Shown here piece after piece: positions 56,974-64,000 of a DNA stretch of 64,000 bases (positions within the stretch are counted from its first letter, which is position 1; each line of letters begins with the position of its first letter). The stretch is from Pseudomonadota bacterium (GTDB lineage: Bacteria; Pseudomonadota; Alphaproteobacteria; Rhizobiales; Devosiaceae), in contig JAEWGT010000005.1 of assembly GCA_023388175.1 (NCBI GenBank), positions 310,001 through 374,000 on the forward strand, given 5' to 3'. The position numbers were made by a program, and so were the translations under genes. The notes below the pieces were generated by a model that was not told the origin of the DNA, made no database searches, and saw only the letters and a list, made by a program, of their open reading frames with translations.

Positions 56974-58725
56974 TCAGGCGCGGCGGGATTGCTCCTGCAT
57001 TTGGTGATCAAAGACGATCAACCTGTTGCGGCCCTGCGATTTGGCCATGTACAGCGCCGCATCGGCCATATCCACCGCCATGTCCAGACCATCGCCCCGC
57101 TCGGCCATACAGGCGCCGATACTGACCGAAATGGCGATCTCCCTGCCGTCGGCAAGCGTCACCGGCAAGTCGCAGATCGACGCCAGAATGGCCTCCGCGG
57201 TCACGCGCAATGTTTGCGGCGAGGCATCGGGCAGCAGCACGATATATTCGTCCCCGCCCCAGCGGGCACGGGCATCAAGCGCACCGATCGCCTGCCCGAC
57301 ACGGCGCGCCACCTCGATCACCACGCTGTCGCCGGCGGCATGGCCATAGCTGTCATTGACCACCTTGAACCGGTCGATATCCATCAGCAGCAGGCCATAT
57401 TGGCCCTGCGACGCCGCATTTGCATGAGCCGCGGCAAATCCACGGCGGTTGAGCATACCGGTCTGCCCATCCTTGAAGGCCAGCTGCTGCAATTCCTTGG
57501 TCCGCTCGCTGACGCGGGTTTCCAGGAGGCGCGTATTGTCGTCCACTACTTGCGCAAGCTCGGCAAAGGCATTGCCCAGCCGGTCGACCTCGTCCTTCGC
57601 GCCGCCGCCCATGGCCCGCGCCGGACCGAAATTGCCACCTTGCGCCAGCCGCACCACCCGTTCGAGCGCGACCAGCCGGTCCAGCACGGCTTGCTTGAAA
57701 ATAACCATCAGCAGGAAGGCCACCAGCCCGATGACGCCGATCAGCAGAAACCCGATCGGCATGAACAGGCGGCGGTCGATGATCGTGTCCACGTCCATCA
57801 GGGTAATGTTGAACCAGCCAAGCCGGTCGAGATAGCCGACACCGACCAGCGTCTGCTGTCCGTCGATGTCAACGAAGGTCGAGCGCACCATGCCTTCGCC
57901 TGCCGCCACGTCCGCCATCAGGCTGCGCAACCGATCCCGATCGGCCGGGCTGTCCATCAGGTTGAACACGCTGCGCGCATCGCGGGTCTCGACCGACAGG
58001 CTCGCCAGATTGATCAGGCTCTTGTCGCGGTGAGCCTGCAGCTGGCCTTGCCGATCAACGAACATCGAGGTCACCCCCGTCTGGGGAACATTGACCACTT
58101 CCTGGATGAAGGCCGACAGGTCGATCCCGGTGCCGAGCACGCCAAGCACGGTGTTTCCCTCGCGGATAACACAGTTCATCCAGACTTTGGTCACGCCCAG
58201 ATTGGCATCATTGTCGACATTGAGATGGCAACCCGCCCCCAACGCCTTGGTGGAAAAATACCAGACATCGCGCGGATTTTCCGCATCGACGGCATAGCGG
58301 CGCTGGTTCCCGGCATAGGAATTGGTCGCATCGTTGAAATAGTAACTGCCCGAGGCGTCGATCACGAAGAAATAGGATTTGTCGGCGAAGCTCTGCCGGT
58401 AATGTTCAAGCTCGGCCAGACCACGCCGCTGCAGGGCCGGATTATCCTCGTCGCGCGCCCAGTCGCGGATAGCCTGGCTGCCGGCCAGAGCCTCGGCCAG
58501 CGCCACTTCGCGCATCAGGGCGCCCAGGCCGCGATGGCGGTCATAAAGCACCTGTTTTTCGGCAAACAGGGTGCCCAGCTGGATAATGGTGGACTGAGCG
58601 ATCCAGTTGAAGGCCGCATAGGCGGGCAGCGCCACAGCGGCAAAGCCGAGCAGCACAAAAACCAGAACCTTCAGCGACAGGGTCCGAGCGATGTGTTGAC
58701 CGATGGAGGAAATGGCGCACCTCAT
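56974..58725 (-). CDS. Diguanylate cyclase with periplasmic dCache sensor
   Basis: The 583-residue protein has an N-terminal membrane helix (about residues 17-40), a periplasmic dCache sensor (about 45-310, with SYFFVIDASGSYYFNDATN), a second helix (about 320-345), a HAMP-like linker, and a GGDEF domain (about 415-575). The active site is GGDEY in RWGGDEYIVLL and the metal site MDIDRFKVVND. The inhibitory RxxD site is not present: GALD stands where it would be. It should make cyclic di-GMP without product inhibition, in contrast to the cyclase at 46.4 kb. The ligand of the sensor is unknown. Confidence 0.92.
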   Translation of the reverse strand: MRCAISSIGQHIARTLSLKVLVFVLLGFAAVALPAYAAFNWIAQSTIIQLGTLFAEKQVLYDRHRGLGALMREVALAEALAGSQAIRDWARDEDNPALQRRGLAELEHYRQSFADKSYFFVIDASGSYYFNDATNSYAGNQRRYAVDAENPRDVWYFSTKALGAGCHLNVDNDANLGVTKVWMNCVIREGNTVLGVLGTGIDLSAFIQEVVNVPQTGVTSMFVDRQGQLQAHRDKSLINLASLSVETRDARSVFNLMDSPADRDRLRSLMADVAAGEGMVRSTFVDIDGQQTLVGVGYLDRLGWFNITLMDVDTIIDRRLFMPIGFLLIGVIGLVAFLLMVIFKQAVLDRLVALERVVRLAQGGNFGPARAMGGGAKDEVDRLGNAFAELAQVVDDNTRLLETRVSERTKELQQLAFKDGQTGMLNRRGFAAAHANAASQGQYGLLLMDIDRFKVVNDSYGHAAGDSVVIEVARRVGQAIGALDARARWGGDEYIVLLPDASPQTLRVTAEAILASICDLPVTLADGREIAISVSIGACMAERGDGLDMAVDMADAALYMAKSQGRNRLIVFDHQMQEQSRRA

Positions 58726-58786
58726 CCCAAGCGCACCATTCTCGCCGTTAACGCCTCAAGAACATGTTAATTTCCATTTTTCCGGA

Positions 58787-59380
58787 TCACAGGAACTGCT
58801 GGATCGCCGCCAGTTCTTCCTGTCGCACTTCATGGCCGCCCTCATGCCAGGCAAGCCGGCTATTGGCGCCATTGGCGCTGAAATAGTCGGCCAGCGCCTG
58901 CGTTGCCTGCGCCGGGGCAATGGGGTCGCGCCGGCCCGCCGTGATCAGCACGTCCCGCCCTGAAAAATCAGCCTTTGCCGGCGCGAAGGGGATCAGCGGA
59001 TGCATCAGAACCGCCGCATCGAAAAGCGCCGGTGCGGCAAACATCACCGAGGCGATGATATTGGCACCGTTGGAATAGCCCAGTGCCAGCACCCGCGCGG
59101 GCGTGCTGTCGCCGATCTGCTCACGGATGAAGCCGGTCATCGCCTCGGTGCGGCGGGCAAGGTCGTCCATGTCATAGACGCCCTCGCCGGTACGGCGAAA
59201 ATAGCGCAGGGCGCCGTGCTCGCTGACATCGCCGCGTGGCGCGATCCGCCTTGCGCCGGGCAGCAATTGCCCCGCCAGCTCGAAAAACTGGTTCTCGTCG
59301 CCGCCCGTCCCGTGAAACAGGAAGATCACGGGGGCGCTCGGGTCGGCGCCGGCCTCGGCGCGGAAATGATATGAGCTCAT
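58787..59380 (-). CDS. Alpha/beta hydrolase, phospholipase/carboxylesterase (YpfH/MhqD-like)
   Basis: The ATG at 59380 has AGGAG upstream and gives 197 residues. The fold markers are IFLFHGTGGDENQFF near residue 18, the nucleophile ALGYSNGANIIASV (serine near residue 106), the acid in AGRRDPIAP, and histidine in WHEGGHEV. It resembles the small dienelactone-hydrolase-like esterases, some of which act with ring-cleaving dioxygenases in quinone stress, but no such gene is adjacent. It is cytoplasmic. It diverges from sdaA across 140 bases. Confidence 0.87.
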   Translation of the reverse strand: MSSYHFRAEAGADPSAPVIFLFHGTGGDENQFFELAGQLLPGARRIAPRGDVSEHGALRYFRRTGEGVYDMDDLARRTEAMTGFIREQIGDSTPARVLALGYSNGANIIASVMFAAPALFDAAVLMHPLIPFAPAKADFSGRDVLITAGRRDPIAPAQATQALADYFSANGANSRLAWHEGGHEVRQEELAAIQQFL

Positions 59381-59520
59381 CTGTTTCTCCTGTGCTTGCG
59401 CAAAATATCGGCCGATCGCGGCGGCGGCGCAATCGTCAGCCGGCGCCACGCTCTGTTGCCCATTGCGAAACAATCCGCCGCCACCGATTGCACCGGCCAT
59501 TCTCCCGGCTATGATGGGTC

Positions 59521-60915
59521 ATGTTTCTTTCGGTTTTCGACGTGTTCAAGATCGGCATCGGCCCTTCGAGCTCCCACACAATGGGGCCGATGGTGGCCGC
59601 AGGCCGGTTCCTCGATGATCTTGCCGCAGGCAATTGGCCACGCGCCGCCAGGGCAAGGCCCGCTGCCATCACCGCCAGCCTGCACGGATCACTGGCCTTT
59701 ACCGGCATCGGCCATGGCAGCGACAGGGCGGTCATTCTGGGTCTGGCGGGCGAGCATCCCCGCACCATTGATCCCGACGCCATGGATGCAATCATCGCCG
59801 CCATTCGAGATGACGGGCGCGTAACACCGCCGGGTCATCCGGCCTATCGCTTCCGGCCTGCCGTCGATCTGGTTCTCGACAAGACCAATCCCCTGCCCGG
59901 CCATCCCAACGGCATGCAGTTCTGTGCCTGGGACAGCGACGGACAATTGCTGCTGCGGCGCATCTATTATTCGGTGGGCGGCGGCTTCGTCGTCACTGCC
60001 GAAGAGCTGGACGCGGTCCGCACCGCCTCCCCGGCTGATCAGGACGTGCCTTGGCCCTTTGCCGATGCGGCAGAAATGCTGGACATGGCCCACCGCTCCG
60101 GTCTGTCCATCGCGGCGATGAAGCGGGCCAATGAGGAAGCACGCCTGCCCCGTGCCAGATTGAACCAGCAACTGGACGAGATCTGGAGCACCATGTCCGG
60201 CTGCATCGACCGGGGCATTGCTCAATCCGGAGAATTGCCCGGCGGCCTCCGGGTCAAACGCCGTGCTGCCGCCATTCATGCCCAATTGGCGGGGAAGTGG
60301 CAGCGCAACGAGATCGACCCGCTCATGGCCAATGACTGGCTGAGCCTCTTCGCCATGGCCGTCAACGAGGAGAACGCCGCCGGTGGCCGCGTGGTCACCG
60401 CGCCGACCAATGGCGCAGCCGGCGTCATCCCCTCCGTCCTGCGCTATGCGGTTCAGTTCAATGCCGGCACCGGCGAAAGCGCCATCCGCGACTTCCTGCT
60501 CACCGCAGCCGCCATTGGCGGCATCATCAAGCATCGCGCCTCGATTTCCGGGGCCGAGGTTGGCTGTCAGGGCGAGGTGGGCTCCGCCTCGGCCATGGCG
60601 GCTGCAGGATTATGCGCCATTCTCGGCGGCACACCGGCCCAGGTGGAAAACGCCGCCGAAATTGCACTCGAACACCATCTTGGCATGACCTGCGATCCGG
60701 TGGGCGGTCTCGTGCAGATCCCCTGCATCGAACGCAATGCCTTCGGCGCGGTCAAGGCCGTCACGGCTGCATCGCTGGCGCTCAAGGGCGACGGCACCCA
60801 TGCCGTGCCGCTCGACGCCTGTATCGAGACCATGCGCCAGACCGGGCGGGACATGAGCGAGAAATACAAGGAAACCAGCCTTGGCGGACTGGCCGTCAAC
60901 GTGGTTGCGTGCTGA
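59521..60915 (+). CDS. sdaA: L-serine ammonia-lyase, iron-sulfur type
   Basis: The 464-residue single-chain enzyme deaminates L-serine to pyruvate and ammonia with a 4Fe-4S cluster. The beta domain begins with FDVFKIGIGPSSSHTMGPM. The alpha domain has the cluster cysteines in AEVGCQGEVGSASAM (near residue 343), MTCDPVGGLVQIPC (near residues 385-397) and the PTNGAAGVIP loop. The C-terminus ends in NVVAC, where the final cysteine acts as a fourth ligand in the family. Length is normal. Its last 20 bases overlap the convergent lptE gene. Confidence 0.95.
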   Translation: MFLSVFDVFKIGIGPSSSHTMGPMVAAGRFLDDLAAGNWPRAARARPAAITASLHGSLAFTGIGHGSDRAVILGLAGEHPRTIDPDAMDAIIAAIRDDGRVTPPGHPAYRFRPAVDLVLDKTNPLPGHPNGMQFCAWDSDGQLLLRRIYYSVGGGFVVTAEELDAVRTASPADQDVPWPFADAAEMLDMAHRSGLSIAAMKRANEEARLPRARLNQQLDEIWSTMSGCIDRGIAQSGELPGGLRVKRRAAAIHAQLAGKWQRNEIDPLMANDWLSLFAMAVNEENAAGGRVVTAPTNGAAGVIPSVLRYAVQFNAGTGESAIRDFLLTAAAIGGIIKHRASISGAEVGCQGEVGSASAMAAAGLCAILGGTPAQVENAAEIALEHHLGMTCDPVGGLVQIPCIERNAFGAVKAVTAASLALKGDGTHAVPLDACIETMRQTGRDMSEKYKETSLGGLAVNVVAC

Positions 60916-61411
60916 CCATTCCGGGACGATAGCCCGCCAGGATGGCCAGCCGCAAAGCCTCGGCTGTGCTCAGGGCGGCCGTCTCGCGCACGCCCTCGAC
61001 CGAGGCCCGTTCGGTCGGCGCCAGCTTGCCGCTCTGATAGGCGGTGTCGGTAAAGCGGGTGGCAGTGAACAATGTCTGCCCGTCCTGCTCGATGCTGATC
61101 GTCGCCTCGACCCGGGTTTCGACCGGACTGCCCACCGCGACCGCCTTGGACAAGGCGCCCCCGAGGGAGAGACTGCGCGCCGAAACCCGCAGCACTGGAT
61201 CATTGGCGCCTGCAGCATTCGGAAAGGCCAAGGCCAGTCGGTTGAGCATGACCTGCTCCAGCCGATTGGTGGGCGGCGCAAAATTGAACCGTGCCGCTGC
61301 CAGCCCCGCGGCCTCACCACCACCATAGACCGGCGCAAAACTGGTGCAGCCCGCCAGACCCGCCGCCAGCAAGCCGCTGCCCAGGACTGCGAGAAAATGC
61401 CGTCTTTGCAT
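60896..61411 (-). CDS. lptE: LPS-assembly lipoprotein LptE-like
   Basis: The 171-residue protein is a lipoprotein with lipobox LAGC (C22) behind a double-arginine n-region. Mature FAPVYGG resembles the FxPLYG start of alphaproteobacterial LptE, and NRLEQVMLNRLALAF fits its conserved helix; later segments are beta-rich. LptE plugs the LptD barrel in the outer membrane for LPS insertion. It follows lptD by 14 bases, which supports the name, as sequence similarity alone is weak. In many relatives lptE sits with leuS and holA instead. It is the last gene of the pair and overlaps the 3' end of sdaA. Confidence 0.75.
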   Translation of the reverse strand: MQRRHFLAVLGSGLLAAGLAGCTSFAPVYGGGEAAGLAAARFNFAPPTNRLEQVMLNRLALAFPNAAGANDPVLRVSARSLSLGGALSKAVAVGSPVETRVEATISIEQDGQTLFTATRFTDTAYQSGKLAPTERASVEGVRETAALSTAEALRLAILAGYRPGMVSTQPR

Positions 61412-61425
61412 GGAGCGCTCCTCGC

Positions 61426-63747
61426 CTATTGCAGCAATTGGTTCAACGGCACGGCGCCGGAATAACCCGCGTCAAATCCGGCCGGCGCCATCAGCCGGAA
61501 GGTGACGGTGGCGCGCAGATCATTGGGCGATCTGTGGGTCGGCCCGGTGCGCGTCAGGTTGGCCGCCATATTGAGATAGCCGTCGTTATAATTGAGGCCG
61601 CCGCCGGCCTGCAGCCAGCTATTGCCCGAAATGTCCCAGTAATAATTGCCCGATGCGGACCAGTATTCATCGAATGGCACCGTCACTTCGGTGCCCACCT
61701 CGTGCAGCGTGGCCGGATTTCCGTTCGCTGGCACCGCTTCCGCATAGCGGTAGTTGAGCGCGGCGCCCCAGCCATCCTGGCTATAGGAAAGGCCCAGCCC
61801 GGCACGCGCCAGGCTGAGATCGCTCGTATCGATCTGCATTTTGCCGCCGAGCTTGAACGCATCGGCCACGACGCCATAGGCGCCCAGAACGGCATAGGAG
61901 GCCCCGTTGTCGAGACCCGAGCCCAGCCCGGCCTGCTGCCGGTTGGGATCGGCAAACACATTGGCTCCGGCCAGCTGGAAGGACTGCCCGGCCACCAGTT
62001 CGAGATAGTTGCCATCATCGAAACTGGCGAGATAGCGCCCGCCGACATTAAGCCTCAGCCCGTTTTCCTGCCGGTCGATGCCGGTGAACCGATTATAGCT
62101 GAAGAGATTGGAGTCATCGAAAACCACACTCTGGGAATCTTCATTGGTAATGCCGGGCGCAAGGCTCGACGCACCGCGATAAACCAGCTGCGCAATCGGC
62201 TCGACCAGGTGGGTCATGCCCGGACTGCGGGCGATCAAGGGATAGCGGATATCGAGCGCCGCAATGGGGGTGACGCCGAACAATGTGCCATCTGCCGGGG
62301 GCGCGGACAGGGGATCGAAGGTCACGCCCGTGCCACGCTCATAGCTGGCAGCATCGAGCCGTATGCCGGCAAAGGGGGTTACGACCGCGCAACCGGCAAT
62401 CCACTGATTCTGCCAGCTGGCCTGCCCCATGGCGTGCATGCGCGTACCGGCATAGCCGAAATCATAAGGCACCCCGTTGAACAGGGCGGAATTGTCGCGC
62501 TCCCGGTAAATGCCGAGCATACGCCCTTCGATCTGCACCTGTCCGCCGCCCGAGGGCAATCTGAAGGTGCGTTCAACCCGCAGATTGGGCAGGGCAACGC
62601 CCTGCTGTTCGCGCAAGGCCGCATCGGCGCCGAGCTGGTTGAACTGCTGAATGCGCGCATCGACATAAGTGTCGGCCGTCAGGTGGGTCGCATAGACCTC
62701 GTTGACCGCTGCGCGCCGTGCATCAAGCTGATAGTCGGCGAAATAGCGGCTATCTGAAAATGCCGCATAGGCCATGCCGACGGTCCAGTCCCGAACCGGC
62801 TTGAACTCACCATCCGCCTGCACCGCGCCGCGCCAGTCGCGCTGGGCCTCGGGCGCGGTAAACGCGGTCTGGTCGGCCTGGTAAAGGCCGGACGCCTTGA
62901 TGCGGAAGGACCCCTGATCGAAGCGCTGCACCCATTCGGCGCCGAGCAGCAGCCCCTGCCGCGACAGCAATGTCGGGGTCAGGATGATGTCGGTCATCCG
63001 GCTCGAATAGACCGTGACCGGCACTTCCGCCTTGAGACCGATCTGTTCGGAATAGCCGAAGCGGGGCACGGGAAGTGTTTCGAGTGCATTATCGCTGAGA
63101 TCGGGCAGCCAGAGATACGGCAGCCAGGCAACCGGCACGCCCAGCAGCGACAGAACCGGTTGCTCGAAGCTGATCGAACCGTCCTCGGCTGTCTGCACCA
63201 CCTTGGCCGCGCTGATCGACCAGCCAATCCGCCGGCCGTCGCTGCCGGCGCATTCGCCGCAGGGCGCATATTCGGCATTGACCAGAATGGAGCGCAACTG
63301 CTGGTCGAAATCGGCGCTGTCGGCTGTGATCCGCGATCCGTCATAGGCGGTGATGGTCATCGAATCGAGCACCGAACGCCTGAGCCCGCCGGTCAGGCTT
63401 AGGGTCGTGCTCTCCGAAACATTGCCGGACGGGTCGGTCACCCGCACATTGCCCCGGACATCCATTTCGCCGCTGGCGCGCCGATAGACCAGTTCGTTGC
63501 CGGTAATGGTATAGCCGCTGACGCGCACGACCACGTCGCCACGCGCCGTGATGATATTGCGCACCGAATCGAAAACCAGCTCTTCGGCTTCAACCGCAGT
63601 GGGAGCCGCCGGATCGATGGGCGCGTTGAAAAAGCTCTGGGGCACCAGATTCTGCGCATGAGCCGGCACTATACCCGCCGGCCCGAAACCAGCGAGGGCG
63701 CCAAGAGCCACCCAGACCATGAATTCGTGGCGCCGTATCAGCCTCAA
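61426..63747 (-). CDS. lptD: LPS-assembly protein LptD
   Basis: The TTG at 63747 has AGGAC seven bases before it and gives 773 residues with a signal peptide LRLIRRHEFMVWVALGALAGFG; ATG 63720 is an alternative. The N-terminal OstA/LptA-like beta-jellyroll is clear (TAVEAEELVFDSVRNIITARGDVVVRVSGYTITGNELVYRRASGEMDVRGNV). The LptD barrel follows, with PVAWLPYLWLPD near residue 190, two early cysteines (CGEC) and one later (AGCAVV). The barrel ends NDLRATVTFRLM. It inserts lipopolysaccharide into the outer leaflet. Its product works with the downstream lipoprotein. Confidence 0.93.
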   Translation of the reverse strand: MRLIRRHEFMVWVALGALAGFGPAGIVPAHAQNLVPQSFFNAPIDPAAPTAVEAEELVFDSVRNIITARGDVVVRVSGYTITGNELVYRRASGEMDVRGNVRVTDPSGNVSESTTLSLTGGLRRSVLDSMTITAYDGSRITADSADFDQQLRSILVNAEYAPCGECAGSDGRRIGWSISAAKVVQTAEDGSISFEQPVLSLLGVPVAWLPYLWLPDLSDNALETLPVPRFGYSEQIGLKAEVPVTVYSSRMTDIILTPTLLSRQGLLLGAEWVQRFDQGSFRIKASGLYQADQTAFTAPEAQRDWRGAVQADGEFKPVRDWTVGMAYAAFSDSRYFADYQLDARRAAVNEVYATHLTADTYVDARIQQFNQLGADAALREQQGVALPNLRVERTFRLPSGGGQVQIEGRMLGIYRERDNSALFNGVPYDFGYAGTRMHAMGQASWQNQWIAGCAVVTPFAGIRLDAASYERGTGVTFDPLSAPPADGTLFGVTPIAALDIRYPLIARSPGMTHLVEPIAQLVYRGASSLAPGITNEDSQSVVFDDSNLFSYNRFTGIDRQENGLRLNVGGRYLASFDDGNYLELVAGQSFQLAGANVFADPNRQQAGLGSGLDNGASYAVLGAYGVVADAFKLGGKMQIDTSDLSLARAGLGLSYSQDGWGAALNYRYAEAVPANGNPATLHEVGTEVTVPFDEYWSASGNYYWDISGNSWLQAGGGLNYNDGYLNMAANLTRTGPTHRSPNDLRATVTFRLMAPAGFDAGYSGAVPLNQLLQ

Positions 63748-63940
63748 GAAGTCCTGCCCTTTTTTCCCTGCCCCCGCATGAGAGGGAAACAAAGCGCCGC
63801 GCTGCGCCCGAACTCAAACATCAACCGCTCCCCTGCGCGCAACAAGCGGGCCAACCGAGTTGGCAAAGTACCGTCCAATCTAATGCCGGGCAATGAACAA
63901 TCTGCAAACCGTCCCGCAGCACCTGGGATGGCCGGCCCCA

Positions 63941-63986
63941 AAAAGGAAAAGCCCAGCGAACTCAATGAGTTCACTGGGCTTTTTTG
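63941..63986. terminator. Bidirectional terminator at the right edge
   Basis: The stem AGCCCAG(C)GAACTC / GAGTTC(A)CTGGGCT is flanked by TTTTTT on the plus strand and by TTTTCCTTTTT on the minus strand. It most likely ends a minus-strand gene lying beyond the window and shows that lptD has its own promoter between 63750 and 63940. Confidence 0.85.
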
Positions 63987-64000
63987 GTTGCGGGAGCAGG

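Overview
The window reads as an ordinary chromosomal segment of a high-GC alphaproteobacterium of the order Hyphomicrobiales, most likely Devosia or a close relative. The grounds are: the gene order cpdR, N-formylglutamate amidohydrolase, an MmgR-type small RNA, hisN, which I recall from Sinorhizobium; a ROSE-type RNA thermometer before an hsp20 gene; TadE/TadG proteins; an AT-poor coding style rich in GCC, CTG and CGC; and short palindromic intergenic repeats typical of this order. The genus is an inference from style and synteny, not from a marker gene. I see no transposase, integrase, phage gene, CRISPR array, defence operon or replication origin.

Layout, left to right. 1-7.7 kb: the end of a Gfo/Idh/MocA oxidoreductase, a GFA-family protein, a secreted protein of unknown function, a YbbA/YbbP-like ABC exporter pair, a HerA-like ATPase and an aldose-1-epimerase-like protein. 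7.8-13.3 kb: helicase HrpB, MsrB, a PPOX flavoprotein and a DASS (SLC13) carboxylate transporter. 13.4-16.4 kb: a strongly folded intergenic element, two tRNA-Val genes (CAC and GAC anticodons), cpdR, N-formylglutamate amidohydrolase, the small RNA and hisN. 16.5-21.4 kb: a three-gene TadE/TadE/TadG cluster, a lysophospholipase-like hydrolase, heat-regulated hsp20 and dps. 22-29.5 kb: gltB, a glutathione S-transferase gene inside the operon, gltD, then hpt.

29.6-33.4 kb is a sugar-acid locus: a UxaA-family dehydratase diverges from a FadR-type GntR regulator, followed by fucU and an FAH-family hydrolase. The palindrome CTAACATGTTAG lies at the GntR start codon, before the FAH gene and, about 18 kb away, before an lldD-like 2-hydroxyacid oxidase. 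Read together, this suggests a small regulon for a non-phosphorylating L-fucose-type pathway that ends in pyruvate and L-lactate, with the oxidase handling the lactate.

33.7-48.3 kb: nadB, an unrecognised protein, a diheme cytochrome c / Tat-exported thioredoxin / CcdA module, a PfkB sugar kinase, TRAP permeases DctQM, azoR-marR, an ABC-F protein, a Na/Pi cotransporter and a PAS-GGDEF diguanylate cyclase. 48.4-64 kb: a TakP/DctP-like TRAP binding protein, the lldD-like gene, modE-modA-modB with two ModE-type palindromes but no modC, KDPG aldolase, nadA, small RidA and GNAT genes, a LprI/DUF3298 protein, a dCache-GGDEF cyclase, a serine hydrolase, sdaA, and lptE directly behind lptD.

The most notable points are the three-site GntR palindrome, the sRNA and RNA thermometer, the folded element next to the tRNA-Val genes, the mod operon without modC, the split TRAP system, and the unknown protein at about 35.5-36.2 kb.
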